A stretch of 64,000 nt of DNA from Amorphophallus konjac (GCA_022559845.1 CM040126.1:228352641-228416640), one strand, 5' to 3'; shown: positions 30,168 through 42,900, counted from the first letter of the stretch. The notes: generated by a model from the sequence alone, not told the origin. Numbers and translations are program-made.

Positions 30168-32361
30168 TGATGCGGGACGGATGACGACTGGGCTAAGACC
30201 TACGACGGACTCGAAGTGCGGCCAGCACTAGCATACTAAGGCAAGCCGGGCGGCTGACCACCGTGGTATTCTCCGGGTGGAGACGTCTCTCAACAGCGAC
30301 TCTCTTGAGCCCGACGATCGTCCCTTGCGTGGGAAACGTGGGGATCGCGGCGATTAAGAAACCACCATCGTCTAGGGTGCTAATTCGTGCTCGATGCTCA
30401 ATTGGAGCTATGGAACGGGTGCTCACAACTCACAAACACGGTGAATTTGAAACTAGCTATCGGCCCTATTCTCACAAACGTAGAAATATAGAAAGCATAC
30501 TAAACAGAAAATGTAAGGATCGGAACGAGCACGTACCTCCACGACTAGTCGTGGAGAAGAATTCCCGGCCGATTTCCGAACAACCCCAATACACACAAGA
30601 TTAACTTTACAATTTCAGAAGCTTGGCTCACTCCACACAGGGAGGTATTGGGCTACAATCAATAACTTTGGGTTTGCTGGAACCCGGGTTGACGGGTCAC
30701 ACTCGCAGGAGGCGAGGAACGCGTGCCGAAGCCGCTCGGGTACGCCGACGGAAAGCCGACCCGGTTCTACCCGCGCTGGTCACCCTGCGCAGCAAGCTTG
30801 CGGAGGCTGGTACGGATGGATCCGATGCCCGATCAGAGTTCTGTTTGTTGGAGAATGTCGGCGATTGGATGTAGTATCTTCACTATGAAGATCGCGAACA
30901 GATGCCTTTAGATCTAGGCGCAGTGATGAATCTTCTGAGGTTCTGGTTTTATGCTCACAGAACTGCACTGAAAACGGTAAAATGTTGTGAAAATGGTTGC
31001 CGATGTCGGATCGGGGCGTTCTTGTGGGATAGGGTAGGTGACGTCCAGAGGAAGAAATACTGTGAAGATCCCTCACACGGATCTTGGCCGGATGAAGCGG
31101 GGCAGGCTCTGAAAGTTGATTCTAGTTCTCAGCCGGGCCTGCTCAGACCAGCCCGCACGATCCCACGAGAACTGCCGTCACGATCAGCACCGGTCACGGA
31201 TCGAGGCGAAACTAGCGGTAAAACAAAGAGGACATGAAATACTACGATTTCCCTTCAGGAACAAACTTCAGATGGCATCCGGGTTGAGTTCCAAGAATTA
31301 AAACACATACGACTTCAATTCTGGGAAGCATTCAGGAACCGATCTACGTGCTTCCACGAGAAAAATCGCCATCATTGCTGACGAACTCCGATCGATGTGA
31401 AACCAAAGCTGAAAGTTTGCTAACTTGTAGAGGTATCACGGATAATTTTTGTGGAAGAAGAATATGAGAGGAAGAGGGGGATACGGGGTCGAGTCTCACG
31501 ACCCAGTTCTATCCAGTCCCAGGACAGCTCAATGGGTGTCACACCCAAGAACACACAAAGAGAATCACTCTCTAATGAACTTTTCTTTCAACAAAACTTC
31601 ATTCTATTAAGCATAGACACTATACATGCCATTATATAGGAAAATACAAGGGTTAGGGGAAATGGAAGATTGATGGAGAAAGGGGAGAGGGAAGGTGGCT
31701 GCGCCCCCTTTTGATTGTGATGGGAGGGGAGACCAAGAAAGGGGAGGGGAAGCGTCCTCCCTTTGAAATTCAAAGGTAGGTGGCAGCCATATATGGTAGG
31801 CTAGCAGCCATTAGATCTTGACCAGCAGCCATCTATTAATCCATGTGGTGAATGGAGGTGGAAGAAGCTTAAAAAAAACACAATTCATAGCCTCATAAGC
31901 CAAAAGAGGGGGCGCCCCAATCTTGGGCATTGAATGGGCCACATGTGGCCATGGCTTAACCAAGCCCATTCCAACCTAGATGGCTTAAGGCCAAATGTGG
32001 CCATGGCTTAACCAAGCCCATGAATGAAGAGATCCCACTCTAGATTATCCAATCTAGAGAACCCATGTAGGAAGGAAGCCCATATGGCTTATGGATCCAT
32101 TACAAATGGACCAAGGCCATTTCTACTTATGGAATGCTTAAGGGGCTTTAAAAATTTGGCTTTTTAGGAGCCTTACAACCAGCCCATTAGAAAATTACAT
32201 ATACAATAGCCTTTACAAGCCCAATTCAATGCCAAAAAAGGTCCAAATTCAAGTCAAATTATCCCCCTTTTGAAGATAAGGCGATGTAGTCCACTTGGCG
32301 CTCCGCGTATGACACCGTCGGTTCACCGACGTGTCACGTGATCACCCTGGTGTCCGCACCA
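30168..32361 (-). repeat. F3 LTR, left copy (3' LTR)
   Basis: Plus strand TGATGCGGGACGG to TGTCCGCACCA. TATA box on the minus strand at 31632-31640. Confidence 0.92.
31632..31640 (-). promoter_or_regulatory. TATA box of the F3 left LTR
   Basis: The minus strand reads CCTATATAA; the right LTR carries the same at 36391-36399. Confidence 0.55.
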
Positions 32362-32370
32362 ATTCTCCCC

Positions 32371-32905
32371 GAGTGGGAGGAACTCGACCCCGTCGAGTAA
32401 GGGTCCCGAAGCTTGTGCTCTCCGCATGTGATCAAGGCGTTGGTCATCGTGGGGCATCCTCACCAACGCACTAGGACGTGTGGGTATGCGCCATTCCTTG
32501 TGGTGATCACCTGCTCATCCAGTATACAATCTATATGCATGCGTTGAGGCTGGAAAGGTGGAATCTCGGGTGAGGGGTCACTCCCAATAGAAAGATAAAG
32601 CTCGAGACTCACTAGGGATCACCGCGGGTTCCAATATGCTACCAGAGGAAACATGGAACGTCGAATTGACACCATTGTTGTTCGATAGTACAATATCGTA
32701 CGCTTTCGGACCCACTTGTTTCTTAACTCAGAAAGGGTGGGGATCGTGGACTTAGAGTGGCTTTCGGTCTCCGGGTGGAAACTTGTCAGGTATGACCCTG
32801 ATCTAGATGTACTCTCCCTTTGAATCCACAGATATGTAGCATGCATTGGCTACCTCCTTATGCGTGCTTTGACTGGCCTTTTATTGACACGACTTAATGC
32901 AAACC
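32371..32905 (-). pseudogene. F3 remnant of integrase GPY/F tail and chromodomain
   Basis: Reading the minus strand in broken frames, pieces correspond in order to the F2 protein: AYDIVLSNNNGV (F2 AYELDLPKGFGV), LDEQVITTRN (F2 LDEQSTLTRN), YPHVLVRW followed by a stop (F2 YQRYLVRWKG), and DPYSTGSSS next to the purine tract (F2 identical). So F3 once had the same chromodomain tail and has lost it by mutation. Confidence 0.6.
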
Positions 32906-33171
32906 ATATGCATGAAAGAGAACAACGAGGGAGACAAACAAACACACACACATGACCTTAGACAAACCTATGGCTAGTCCGACCTACGCATGGACGATGG
33001 CGGACCATGACACCCAAATGTGTGCCATGCATACACTAGATGCAACCAAAGGTAGGTAGGATGATGTACTCCTAGACACCCAAAAAGACACCATGCATGC
33101 AAGGACTTCCTATCAGATCTGGGTGTGGGTGGGCTAAGAGGTTCATCACCACTACATGTAGGTAAGGCATG

Positions 33172-34536
33172 TCATGCTTCCCAATAATCGGACCTATTGC
33201 TATGTGGAATTTGATTGGCCCGAGTGGGAAGAGAGTGGTAGGGGACTTCCTTGACAAAGTAGAGGAGAAGTGGTGGAGCACGAGGCCCACTAGAGAAGGG
33301 GTCGAATGGGTCAAAGAATGTGTGACCCCCCGGTTCCTCCATTACATAGTCCCATGTTTGAAATTCATGAAGGTGATGGTCACCTCCATCCATCGTGGTA
33401 GATGGGACAGTGTATAGAAGATAGGGCTCCTCCCTCGGGATAAAAGGAGTGAAGTCGGGCTCGACCGGTAGCGGGAGGAGTAGAAGAACCTCCGTGGTAA
33501 CATGACCCATGGTGTACACGGAGGTGATGGACCCTAAAGCGGGATGAGTGAAACTATGACCTGTGGGTCGGTCGAAGCCTGGAGCCAACAAGTGCGTAAA
33601 TATCAATTGCCGGTCTAACCCTTTAAGAAGGTCATCCAATGTATCCACATAGTGACTAGACCGGAAAGTGGTGTGAAATGAATTGATTGGCACCAGAGGT
33701 TGGATAGGGTCCATAGATGGGAAGGAAAGTGGGACCAAGCCATCCTTGAGCCAACTAACTAGTGGCTCGGCTATGTAATGTGTACCCGTTAGAAATACGT
33801 GTGGCTCGGGCTTTGGTGGCTCCAAATGAGAGGGCTCCGAAATAAGATCGGAAGGTGAGTGTGATGGAGCTCTCATGGGTGGGGAAGGAGGATCCACTAT
33901 GATGGGGAGAGGGCTTGAGGACTCCGTTGATGGGGCCGGGTTAAGACTACCGGCGATGACCTCCTTGGGCTCGGGTAAGAGTACATCACTAGGAGTACGT
34001 GTCCTATCCACCCCATCCATCCGGTCCAAAATCATTTGCATAAGTTCGGCAATGGAGTGGGTTGGAATAGGGATATCCTGGTGGACTCGCCCGTAGTCAA
34101 CCGTCCAAGGATTGGGTCTTGGCTCATCGACGTGTGGGGCTCTTTGCCTCCAGCTAGGACCCACTTGGTTGGAAGTGATTGGGTGGGGCCGGTTGGAGGT
34201 GACCGGTTGGGGCATGTAGACCTTCCTAAGCACTCTCTTCATGTCCCACCATGACTTGATGGGCCATTGCCCCCTAACCTCTCTCATTCTTTCGATGTAA
34301 TCCCACTTTTCGGCAGCCTCATGAAGAAGCCGCTCTTTGGCGAAAGAGAATTGCATTGCCTCGGACATAGTATAACAATCAAAGTAGGTGTCCATGGTGG
34401 CCTCCCACTTGAGGTAGATGCCCGGGTCATTGGAGCCAAAAAAATCTGAGGCTTCAGGCCTACAGAAGCGGAGAGGATGGTTGCCAAGCCCATGGGTGGG
34501 CCAACGGTCATATCACCCGGGTGATTGGGACTCCAT
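33172..34536 (-). pseudogene. F3 ORF: gag-like N-terminus and unknown conserved domain
   Basis: The open part starts at the ATG at 34395 (407 codons). The same frame extends upstream to an ATG at 34536 with one TGA at 34513-34515, which would be CGA before a C-to-T change; the extension contains YLKWEAT, aligning with F2 YLKWEAA. Gag-like sequence includes WPIKSWWDMKRVLRKVYMP. The unknown domain lies at 33457-33780, followed by DPFDP near 33290-33310. The frame ends at 33172, where similarity to F2 continues only in fragments. No enzyme motifs are present. Confidence 0.75.
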
Positions 34537-34906
34537 GAGAAATTGGGGAACTACATGTTAGACATGCCGACACTTGGACAAGACTGACTGACTCTTATAG
34601 GACTACACGAACTAGAAGACACCGACTAATGCAAACACTCACTAATGCAAAAAAATGATGCACGTAGACCTAACCAATATCCGGTACGTGGCGGAGATAA
34701 GCAATCCGAAGATCACTCGCGTAAGTACGCTACCTTCCCGATAGGCATAACCTAATGTTCGGGCAACGCCTTTTAATATACCGGGCTATTGGGTGAAATG
34801 CAATTTGAAAACACTCTTTTTTTTGTTTTGAAAGTAATGATGGTTCTAGACTCGACTTAGACCATGATGCATGCAAGACTTATGCAAAGACTACCCTAGA
34901 CTCAAC
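34537..34906 (-). other. F3 leader between primer site and ORF
   Basis: About 370 bp with no reading frame or motif that I can support. Confidence 0.5.
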
Positions 34907-34921
34907 CTGGCTCTGATACCA
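34907..34921 (-). other. Primer binding site of F3 (tRNA-iMet)
   Basis: The minus strand reads TGGTATCAGAGCCAG, three bases from the LTR that starts at 34925. Confidence 0.9.
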
Positions 34922-34924
34922 ATT

Positions 34925-37119
34925 TGATGCGGGACGGATGACGACCGGGCTAAGACCTACGACGGACTCGAAGTGCGGCCAGCACTAGCATACTAAGGCA
35001 AGCCGGGCGGCTGACCACCGTGGTATTCTCCGGGTGGAGACGTCTCTCAACAGCGACTCTCTTGAGCCCGACGATCGTCCCTTGGGTGGGAAACGTGGGG
35101 ATCGTGGCGATTAAGAAATCACCGTCGTCTAGGGTGCTAATTCGCGCTCGATGCTCAATTGGAGCTATGGAACGGGTGCTCACAACTCACAAACGCGGTG
35201 AATTTGAAACTAGCTATCGGCCCTATTCTCACAAACGCAGAAATATAGAAAGCATACTAAACAGCAAATGTAAGGATCAGAACGAGCACGTACCTCCATG
35301 ACTAGTCGTGGGGAAGAATTCCCGGCCGATTTCCGAACAACCCCAATACACACAAGATTAACTTTACAATTTCAGAAGCTTGGCCCACTCCACACAGGGA
35401 GTTATCGGGCTACAATCAATAACTTTGGGATTGCTGGAACCCGGGTTGACGGGCCACACTCGCAGGAGGCGAGGAACGCGTGCCGGAGCCGCTCGGGTAC
35501 ACCGACGGAAAGCCGACCCGATTCTGCCCGCGCTGGTCACCCTGCGCAGCAAGCTTGCGGAGGCCGGTACGGCTGGATCCAATGCCCGATCGGAGCACCG
35601 TATGTTGGAGAATGTTGGCGACTGGATGTAGTATCTACACTCCGAAGATCACGAATAGATACCTTTAGATCTGGGCGCAGTTATGAATCTTCTGAGGTTC
35701 TGGTTTTGTGCTCACAGAACTGCACATAAACACGGTAAAATGTTGGGAAAATGGTTGCCGATGTCAGATCGGGGCGTTCCTTGTGGGAGAGGGTAGGCGA
35801 CGTCCAGAGAAAGAAATACTGTGAAGATCCCTCACACGGATCTTGGCCGGATGAAGCAGGGAAGGCTCTGAAAGTTGATTCTAGTTCTGTGCCGGGCCTG
35901 CTCAGACCAGCCCGCGCGATCCCACAAGAACTGCTGTCACGATCAGCACTAGTCACGGATCGAGGCAAAACCAGTGGCAACACAAAGAGGACTTGAAATA
36001 CTATGATTTCTCTTCAGGAACCAACTTCAGATGGCATCAGGGTTTCACTCCAGGAATTAAAATACATACGACTTTAATTCTTGGAAGAATTCAGTAACCG
36101 ATCTACGTGTCTCCACGAGAAAAATCGCCATCGTTGCTCACAAACTTCGATCGATGCGAAACCAAAGCTGAAAGTTTTCTAACTTGCAGAGGTATCACGG
36201 ATAATTTTTGTGGAAGAATAAGATAAGAGGAAGATGGGGATACGGGGTTGAGTCTCACGACCCAGTTCTGTCCAGTCCCAAGAGAGCTCAATGGGAGTCA
36301 CACCCAAGAACACACAAAGAGAATCACTCTCTAATGAACTTTTCTTTCAACAAAACTTCATTCTATTAAGCATAAACACTATACATGCCATTATATAGGA
36401 AAATACAATGGGTAGGGGAAAGGGAAGATCGATGGAGCCAGGGGAGAGGGAAGGTGGCTGCGCCCCCTTTTGATTGTGATGGGAGGGGAGACCAAGAAAG
36501 GGGAGGGGAAGCTTCCTCCCTTTGAAATTCAAAGGTAGGTGGCAGCCATGTTGGTAGGCTAGCAGCTATTAGATATTGACCAGCAGCCATCTATTAATCC
36601 ATGTGGTGAATGGAGGTGGAAGAAGCTTAAAAAAAACACAATTCCTAGCCTAATAAGCCAAAAGAGGGGGCGCCCCAATCTTGGGCCTTGAATGGGCCAC
36701 ATGTGGCCATGGCTTAACCAAGCCCATTCCAACCTAGGTGGCTTAAGGCCAAATGTGGCCATGGCTTAACCAAGCCCATGAATGAAGAGAGCCCACTCTA
36801 GATTATCCAATCTAGAGAACCCATGTAGGAAGGAAGCCCATATGGCTTATGGATCCATTACAAATGGACCAAGGCCATTTCTACTTATGGAATGCTTAAG
36901 GGGCTTTAACAATTTGGCCCTTTAAGAGCCTTACAACCAGACCATTAGTAAATTACATATACAATAGCCTTTACAAGCCCAATTCAATGCCAAAAAAGGT
37001 CCAAATTCAAGCCAAATTATCCCCCTTTTGAAGATAAGCCGATGTAGTCCACTTGGCGCTCCGCGTAAGGCACCGTCGGTTCGCCGACGTGTCACGTGAT
37101 CGCCCTGGTGTCCGCACCA
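34925..37119 (-). repeat. F3 LTR, right copy (5' LTR)
   Basis: 2195 bp with the same ends as the left copy and scattered substitutions relative to it. TATA box at 36391-36399 (minus). Confidence 0.92.
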
Positions 37120-37210
37120 TAAACATTCGCAATCACTTCACCTCTGTTGCCCACCCTCAGGCTAACGGGCTAGTCAAAAATGCCAATAAGATTATCTTAA
37201 AAGGCATCAA
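37120..37210 (+). pseudogene. Tat-A integrase, continuation after F3
   Basis: Starts with the second TAAAC and encodes NHFTSVAHPQANG, the integrase segment that normally follows the second catalytic Asp, then a position where the catalytic Glu is expected but VKNANKIIL is read. It ends at the Tat-B start at 37211. Confidence 0.7.
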
Positions 37211-37593
37211 TGTAGACACGCTATTCCTGACATCCCCTGAGAAAATCTCATATTACCATGCGACGCGCCGCAGCGGCTTTCGCATTTTGAATCACTTGAG
37301 TGTTTCCAATCTTTGAGTCTTTTCTCGTCTTCTGGGCGAGTAGCGTAACGTTCCTTCGGCATCCGGAAACCGCCTCGTTGTGGAAATCATGCGGCATTCG
37401 AACGGCATCAACATCAATCGCATGCACTAGAAATTGCCGGGACCAGGAAAATGCCTAACGGACGACTGTCGACGCATTTTTTGGGGAATCCGGGGGTCAT
37501 CATGGAGGCGTCCAGGCTCCTGGACGCCACCATCAATACAAAATAATGACAAAAATATATATGTAAGATTGAATAAAAAATATATATAATTTC

Positions 37594-38258
37594 ATGGAGG
37601 CGTCCAGGCCCTTGGACGCCTCCATCAACCGGCTCACGGGCGACCCCTGGCCATCGACTGACCGTTACCCAGTCTGTCGTTTGAAGAAAATCCAAGTTAT
37701 GGAAGCGTCCAGACCCCTGGACGCCTCCATCAACCAGCTCACGGGCGACCCCGGGCCATCGACTGACCGTTGCTCAGCCTATCGTTTGAATAAAATCCAA
37801 GTTATGGAAGCGTCTAGGCCCCTGGACGCCTCCATCAACCAGCTGACGGGCGACCCCGGGCCATCGACTGACCGTTGCTCAGCCTGTCGTTTGAATAAAA
37901 TCCAAGTTATGGAGGCGTCTAGGCCCCTGGACGCCTCCATCAAACAGCTCACGGGTGACCCCGGGCCATCGACTGATCATTGCTCAGCCTATCGTTTGAA
38001 TAAAATCCAAGTTATGGAGGCGTCCTGGCCCCTAGACGCCTCCATCAACCAGCTCACGGGCGACCCCCGGCCTTCGACTGACCGTTGCTCAGTCTGTCGT
38101 TTGAAGAAAATCCAAGATATGGAGGCGTCCAGGCCCCTGGACTCCTCCATCAACCAGCTCACAGGCGACCCCCCCGACCATTGACTAACCGTGGCTCAGT
38201 CTGGCGTTTGAAGAAAATCCAAGTTATGGAGGCGTCCAGGCCTCTGGATGCCCCCATC
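37594..38258 (+). repeat. 105-bp tandem repeat, six full units and a partial seventh, in Tat-B U3
   Basis: Units start at 37594, 37699, 37804, 37909, 38014, 38119 and 38226 (period 105, last 107). Each begins with a dyad, GGAGGCGTCCAGG then CCTGGACGCCTCC, followed by ATCAACCAGCTCACGGGCGA and a tail ending in AAAATCCAAG. A single dyad without the tail precedes the array at about 37503. The period is divisible by three, which explains a 196-codon open frame that I do not consider a gene. Confidence 0.93.
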
Positions 38259-38268
38259 CTCCCGACCT

Positions 38269-38278
38269 CTATAAATAG
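38269..38278 (+). promoter_or_regulatory. TATA box of the Tat-B LTR
   Basis: CTATAAATAG about 12 bp after the last dyad of the U3 array; a typical plant core promoter. Confidence 0.75.
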
Positions 38279-39107
38279 AGGCTTACCCCCCTCAGTTCAG
38301 AGGTCGAAAAAAAATGAGCGCCGAGAGGCTGCCGGATTCTATTCCTAACCCATGGGTGTTTTGTAGGGGAGGTCCTGCCGTATCCTTGGGTGCCAGTGCT
38401 CGCAGGAGAGAGGCCGCCTTCGCCCGCCGCGCTACCTCGTCGTCCCTACGCTGCCGAAGCTCCGTCGGATCTCGCCATCGACCATCCAATAAGCCATTCT
38501 CTCCTCTTCTTTCCTAGTTATCTTGCATTCATCATATCATATCTTCTACCCCCCCCTTTTTATGAGGGAGTCTTTTTTCGTTTCTACGTCGGAATAATTG
38601 CCATTCATCATAAGCATTTTCCTCCTACTCGTGTCCGAGAGGGGTTTAAAAGACAACACCAACCAGGTGTGTGTCTTGCCATCATTTCGTTACTTGCGTC
38701 ATTAGAATTTGAATACTGCACCTTCGTCTTTCTGATCCACTCGTTACCTGTTTGTCGTTGTTTTGCAAGGGTACTTGAGGAAAGCCCTCTCCGTCGGCCG
38801 GTCGAAGAGGGAGGAAGAAGCAACCTGCCATTTCCCGCTCTCGGGGATTCACAATCTCCATGCTCAACACAAGGTACACGCGATCATTTCGTTTCTTTGA
38901 GGTAACCCCTCTGGCGATCACACCCCTTTAGCATCCTATGTATGCTCTTTCTTCATATTGGCACGTTTCATAATCCTTCTTAATTTTTAGTCGCTTGATA
39001 GTCCGTAGTTTAGTTCATTTTCTTCTCCTTGAGTGGATTCCTCGGCTTCCACAGATTGGCGATCACGGTGGGACTTCTTTTTTGCTTTTTTGGGTTACCT
39101 TTGAACT

Positions 39108-39385
39108 CTCGGCACCCACGTGTGCCTCCCTTCTTTCGGCACCCGCGTGTGCCCCTCCCTATTGCGCCCACGTGCGCTACATCATTTCCCTCGTGCACCA
39201 CGTGCACACCCCCGGTCCTTTGTGATTACTTCGAGGTCTGCGTTATCGCAGCACCCACGTGTGCCCCTCCACTCGGCATCCACGTGTGCTCCCTCCACTT
39301 GGCACCCTCGTGTGTCCCCCTTCTTATTGTGCCCACGTGCACTGTGTCATCCCCTTCGTGCACCACGTGCACGCCCCTTAGTCCC
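39108..39385 (+). repeat. Degenerate repeat rich in CACGTG in the Tat-B leader
   Basis: About nine units of the type GGCACCCACGTGTGCCCCTC, most carrying CACGTG or one-base variants. CACGTG is the G-box core bound by plant bZIP and bHLH proteins; here it lies downstream of the TATA box. Confidence 0.7.
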
Positions 39386-39980
39386 CTCTTTTGTCATTTG
39401 TAAGTCTGTGTTGTCTTGGAAAGTAGAGCGGCTATATCTTCCTCTATCTATTTATTGTTGTTTTATTCTTGTTATATCACTGCTATACATCTGTTATATT
39501 TGTATGCTTATCTCTGCTCCATCTGTGTGTTACATATCTTTTATCCAGCACCGTATTTCATGCATTTACCCCCTTTTCTTTCTTTTTTTTACTCTTTTCT
39601 AAGGATCACCCTCTCTCGGTGAAGGAAGGACTCTCCGTTCGGGAATTCCTCTCGACGGACTAGAATCTCCTCCATTGGGACCTCCGTAAGTCCCCGAGAT
39701 CGAAGAATCTCCTCTTCGCTCACTGGGCCGGTTGTACCATTGAAGTTCCCCGGAGTTAGTCGACCCATTCGTGGTGAGACGAGAGCCCCTAGCTGTACGG
39801 AGGTGAAAACAAAAACGAACTAGGGTCCCTATTTTGTGTGAACTTCGGATCTGGTTAAAAACACAAAAAAAATCATCAAAATCAAAACACAAAAAAGGGG
39901 CGTAAAGGCATCCACTTGTATGATAATCTCTGCTATTTGCTTGCTAGTATATGTTTTTGCGTTCCGGGAAAACTGTGAGC

Positions 39981-42900
39981 ATGGCTCACGAGTCTTTTGA
40001 GGAGAACCACCCTGGTCGTGGTGAGTCAGTCTAGCCGCGAGTCCATGCTATGGATGCGGGTCCTTCCCATGAGCCCTCACGTGAGGTGCAGGTTACCACA
40101 GGGGACACATCCCCGCCACAGGACATCTTCTCTTTGCTAGGTGTCCTCGCCAACACGGAGCTTACCTCTGAGCAGCTCCGAGCCTTCCAGGCCATTCTGA
40201 AGGGGAAATCTATTTCCCCCGCTCCCCAGGAATCAACTCCGTCCATCACACCTCTCCAAGAATTGGTGCGGGCCATTCCATCTCCTTCGCTGGCACAAGC
40301 CATCCAATCTCCCTCGCTTCAAGGGCAAGCGAGCCAACAACCACCCTCGTTCCAGTTCCCTTCGTAATCTCAAACCCCTGTTGTTCCCCACATACCGCTT
40401 CAGCAGGGGCCAACTATCGGCGGCCCGGCAGCTCCCTCTCATTCAGGGTTTCCCCCTCAAGCCTCCGGGAGACATTTTCCTCCCCAGTGGTAAGTGCCAC
40501 CTTCACCGCCCGAGGAGCTCGCCCAATCGCTCCTCAATAGGTTCAATAAGATGGACGAACAGTTTCAGAATTTGAAGAAAATGGTGGACGTGAAATCCAC
40601 CCCGGAGGTTACTTTGCCAATCCTTCCGGTCATCCATCTTCCTCCCTCCGAAATGCCCACGTACCGCAGGTACAATGGCACTGGCAACCCCTTCATTCAC
40701 CTCAAGGATTTCATGTATGAGTCATCTTATTGGCAAAACGACCAGAGGTCCCTGGCATACCTCTTTCGGAGGTCATTGGACGGTCCTGCGCTAGAGTGGT
40801 TCTATTCTTTGGAGCCCCGCGAGGCCGAGAATTTTGAAACAGTCCAGAGAAGGTTCTTGCAAAAGTATCGGGATAGGGTCGGTCCCTCTCTCTCCATTAC
40901 CGACCTAGTGGCTGAAAAGATGAAGTCCGACAAGGATTTTATCCGCTATGCTGATAGATAGAGGTCTCTGGCAGAAAGAATAAGAGATACCCTCTCGGAA
41001 CCTGAACAAGTAAAGATGATCGTATCCAATGCGACCCCACAGTTCAGGCATGTCTTGGCCATGAATAAGCTCACCACCATGGAAGAGCTCTACGAAAGAG
41101 CCCGGTACATCCAAACCCAGTTAAAAGACTCCCCCATTATGAACATGTTTGAGCCGCCGAAGCCCAAGGTGGTCAGAAAGACAGGCGCTGGTGTCCCAGG
41201 CGGAGCAACAAAAGGGGTCGTAACAAATGAGCAAGTAAGTGCGGTCAACAACGCCAACTATGCAGCCAACCCAAGGCTTCCACAAATGCCCCGACTTCCC
41301 CTCCAACCAGGTCCCTTCCCCTCTCGTCCTCCACCCCAAAACGATCCACCTCAGAACAACATGCCTCAACTACTTCAACCCCAGCAACAACCTCGACACT
41401 AGCAACAACAATCACCACTTCAGTACAACCAAGTTCCACCCCCAGGAAATTACGGTCCCCCACAACAACAAAGGAGGCCGATTGGTCCCAAGAGAGCCTA
41501 TTACCCACCATTGCCAGAAACTCTGGCGGATATTTTCAACGCCCTCATGGCCTCAAACACACTCATCCTACCCAGGGAAAGGCCCGTGTGGCCCCCGAAT
41601 GTTGATACCTCCAGATACTGCGTCTATAACAGGTAGCCAGGACACACAGTGGACAACTACTTTCAGTTTAAAGATTACATCCACGATACGAATGATGAAG
41701 GCGGGATTGACTGGGATGAAATGAGGCGATACGTCGCCACTCTCAAGGCTAGGAGACCTCCTCCTAGGCCACAATTCTAGCAACAACACCAGCAGTTACA
41801 ACCGCAGCCACAGCAACAACCACAACAACAACAGCAGCCTTAGCAGGCCCAGCCACAATAGCCCAACATGGGCATAATCCAGAATCCATTACCGGAGCAC
41901 CAACATCCCAATCATCAGGTCAACCCCGTCTCCTCCTTCCCGGAAGTCGGGAGAGAGCAGGTGTGGCATCCAGAGAGTACCTCTATTCTTTCTACCGCCA
42001 ACCCTATCATCATGCAACCCCCTCCCCTTGCCCGGGTAGCACCTCTCTCTCATCAACCCACGTTAATACCGCCTTCACCATTCCCACTGCCATCACGCCC
42101 TCTCATTCGCACCCCAATGACCTATCAGCCAACACCCTTCATTACACCCTCACACCCTCTCATTTTCTCTCACTCCCCCACTTTACCATACACCTCTACT
42201 GCATTTGCCCCTATGCCTTCTAAGCACCTTATCACCCGTCCACCGTGCGTAACCCCGCCTGTCTCCACCATACCACCGCCAATGCCCTCAAAACCACTCA
42301 TCATCCACCATCCATCTCAACACCATTACCCGCTCCAAACCTTACCCACTTCCACTTTGCTTCCACCTCCACCTTCCAGGCCCCTTATCCTTCATAACCC
42401 GTGCGATATCCCCTCTACCTCCACCATGCCTCCACCTAACAAACCCCTCATCAGAATCCCTGCTCCCATCATCACCCCTACTTCATCAACCATCCCTCCG
42501 TCACTACCCCTCAGACCTCTGTTAAAACCCACTGCTACCCCTATAGAGGTACAAAAGCCACAGGCAATGGTGCTCCGGAGTGGAAGGATTTTCCACAGGG
42601 TTTTCCCCCAGAACAGTCAGAATCCCGAGCAGTCTCAGCCAGAGAGAGACGATGGAGAACAACCGGAAAGATCTATCCCTGGAACATAGTATGATTTGTT
42701 GAAACACTTGGACAAGACGCCTGCTCGGATCTCCATCCTGGAGCTACTTCAGAGATCCACATCCCATCAGGCAGCCTTAATGGAGTATCTTCAAAAGGTC
42801 ATGGTGAATGAGGACCTCCCTGTAGAAAAGATTTCTGCCGTCCTGACCCCAACGGACACACAACCGGCCATCATGTTCCACAACTACGAGCTCGCTCCCA

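Larger units (their letters stand above)
30168..37119 (-). mobile_element. F3: complete, older non-autonomous Ty3/gypsy element with 5-bp TSD
   Basis: LTRs of 2194 and 2195 bp (30168-32361, 34925-37119) flank a 2563-bp internal region. The minus-strand primer site is at 34907-34921 and the purine tract GGGGAGAAT at 32362-32370. TSDs are TAAAC on both sides, and the flanks are two halves of the Tat-A integrase frame. The LTRs differ at several visible positions in their first 200 bp, so F3 is older than F2. The internal region holds a gag-like plus unknown-domain ORF and decayed remnants of the integrase tail and chromodomain. Confidence 0.92.
17273..37210 (+). mobile_element. Tat-A: decayed Tat-type Ty3/gypsy element, host of F2 and F3
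   Basis: The plus-strand parts are LTR 17273-18035, primer site 18038, gag in two pieces (18073-18500 and 27624-28586), a degenerate stretch, RNase H, and integrase in two pieces (to 30167 and from 37120). F2 splits gag; F3 splits integrase. Protease and RT, normally about 2 kb between gag and RNase H, are missing. The right part stops at 37210, where another LTR-like start (TGTAGACACG) begins; no 3' LTR of Tat-A is seen. Confidence 0.72.
37211..39980 (+). repeat. Tat-B 5' LTR plus leader (end of LTR not resolved)
   Basis: Contains U3 with a 105-bp tandem array, a TATA box at 38269-38278, a G-box-rich segment (39108-39385), then T-rich sequence. No classic primer site is recognisable before gag, so LTR and leader are not separated. 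Open frames here follow the repeats and have no domain. Confidence 0.55.

Noticed and set aside
37594..38184. 196-codon open frame of repeated MEASRPLDASINQLTGDP-type units, a possible repeat protein
   Set aside because: The frame exists because the 105-bp non-coding repeat is divisible by three; it lies in the U3 upstream of the TATA box and its core is a DNA dyad.
39029..39602. ORFs with HPRVPP-like and PTCA-like repeats in the Tat-B leader
   Set aside because: Produced by the CACGTG-rich DNA repeat, in two frames at once, with no start context or domain.
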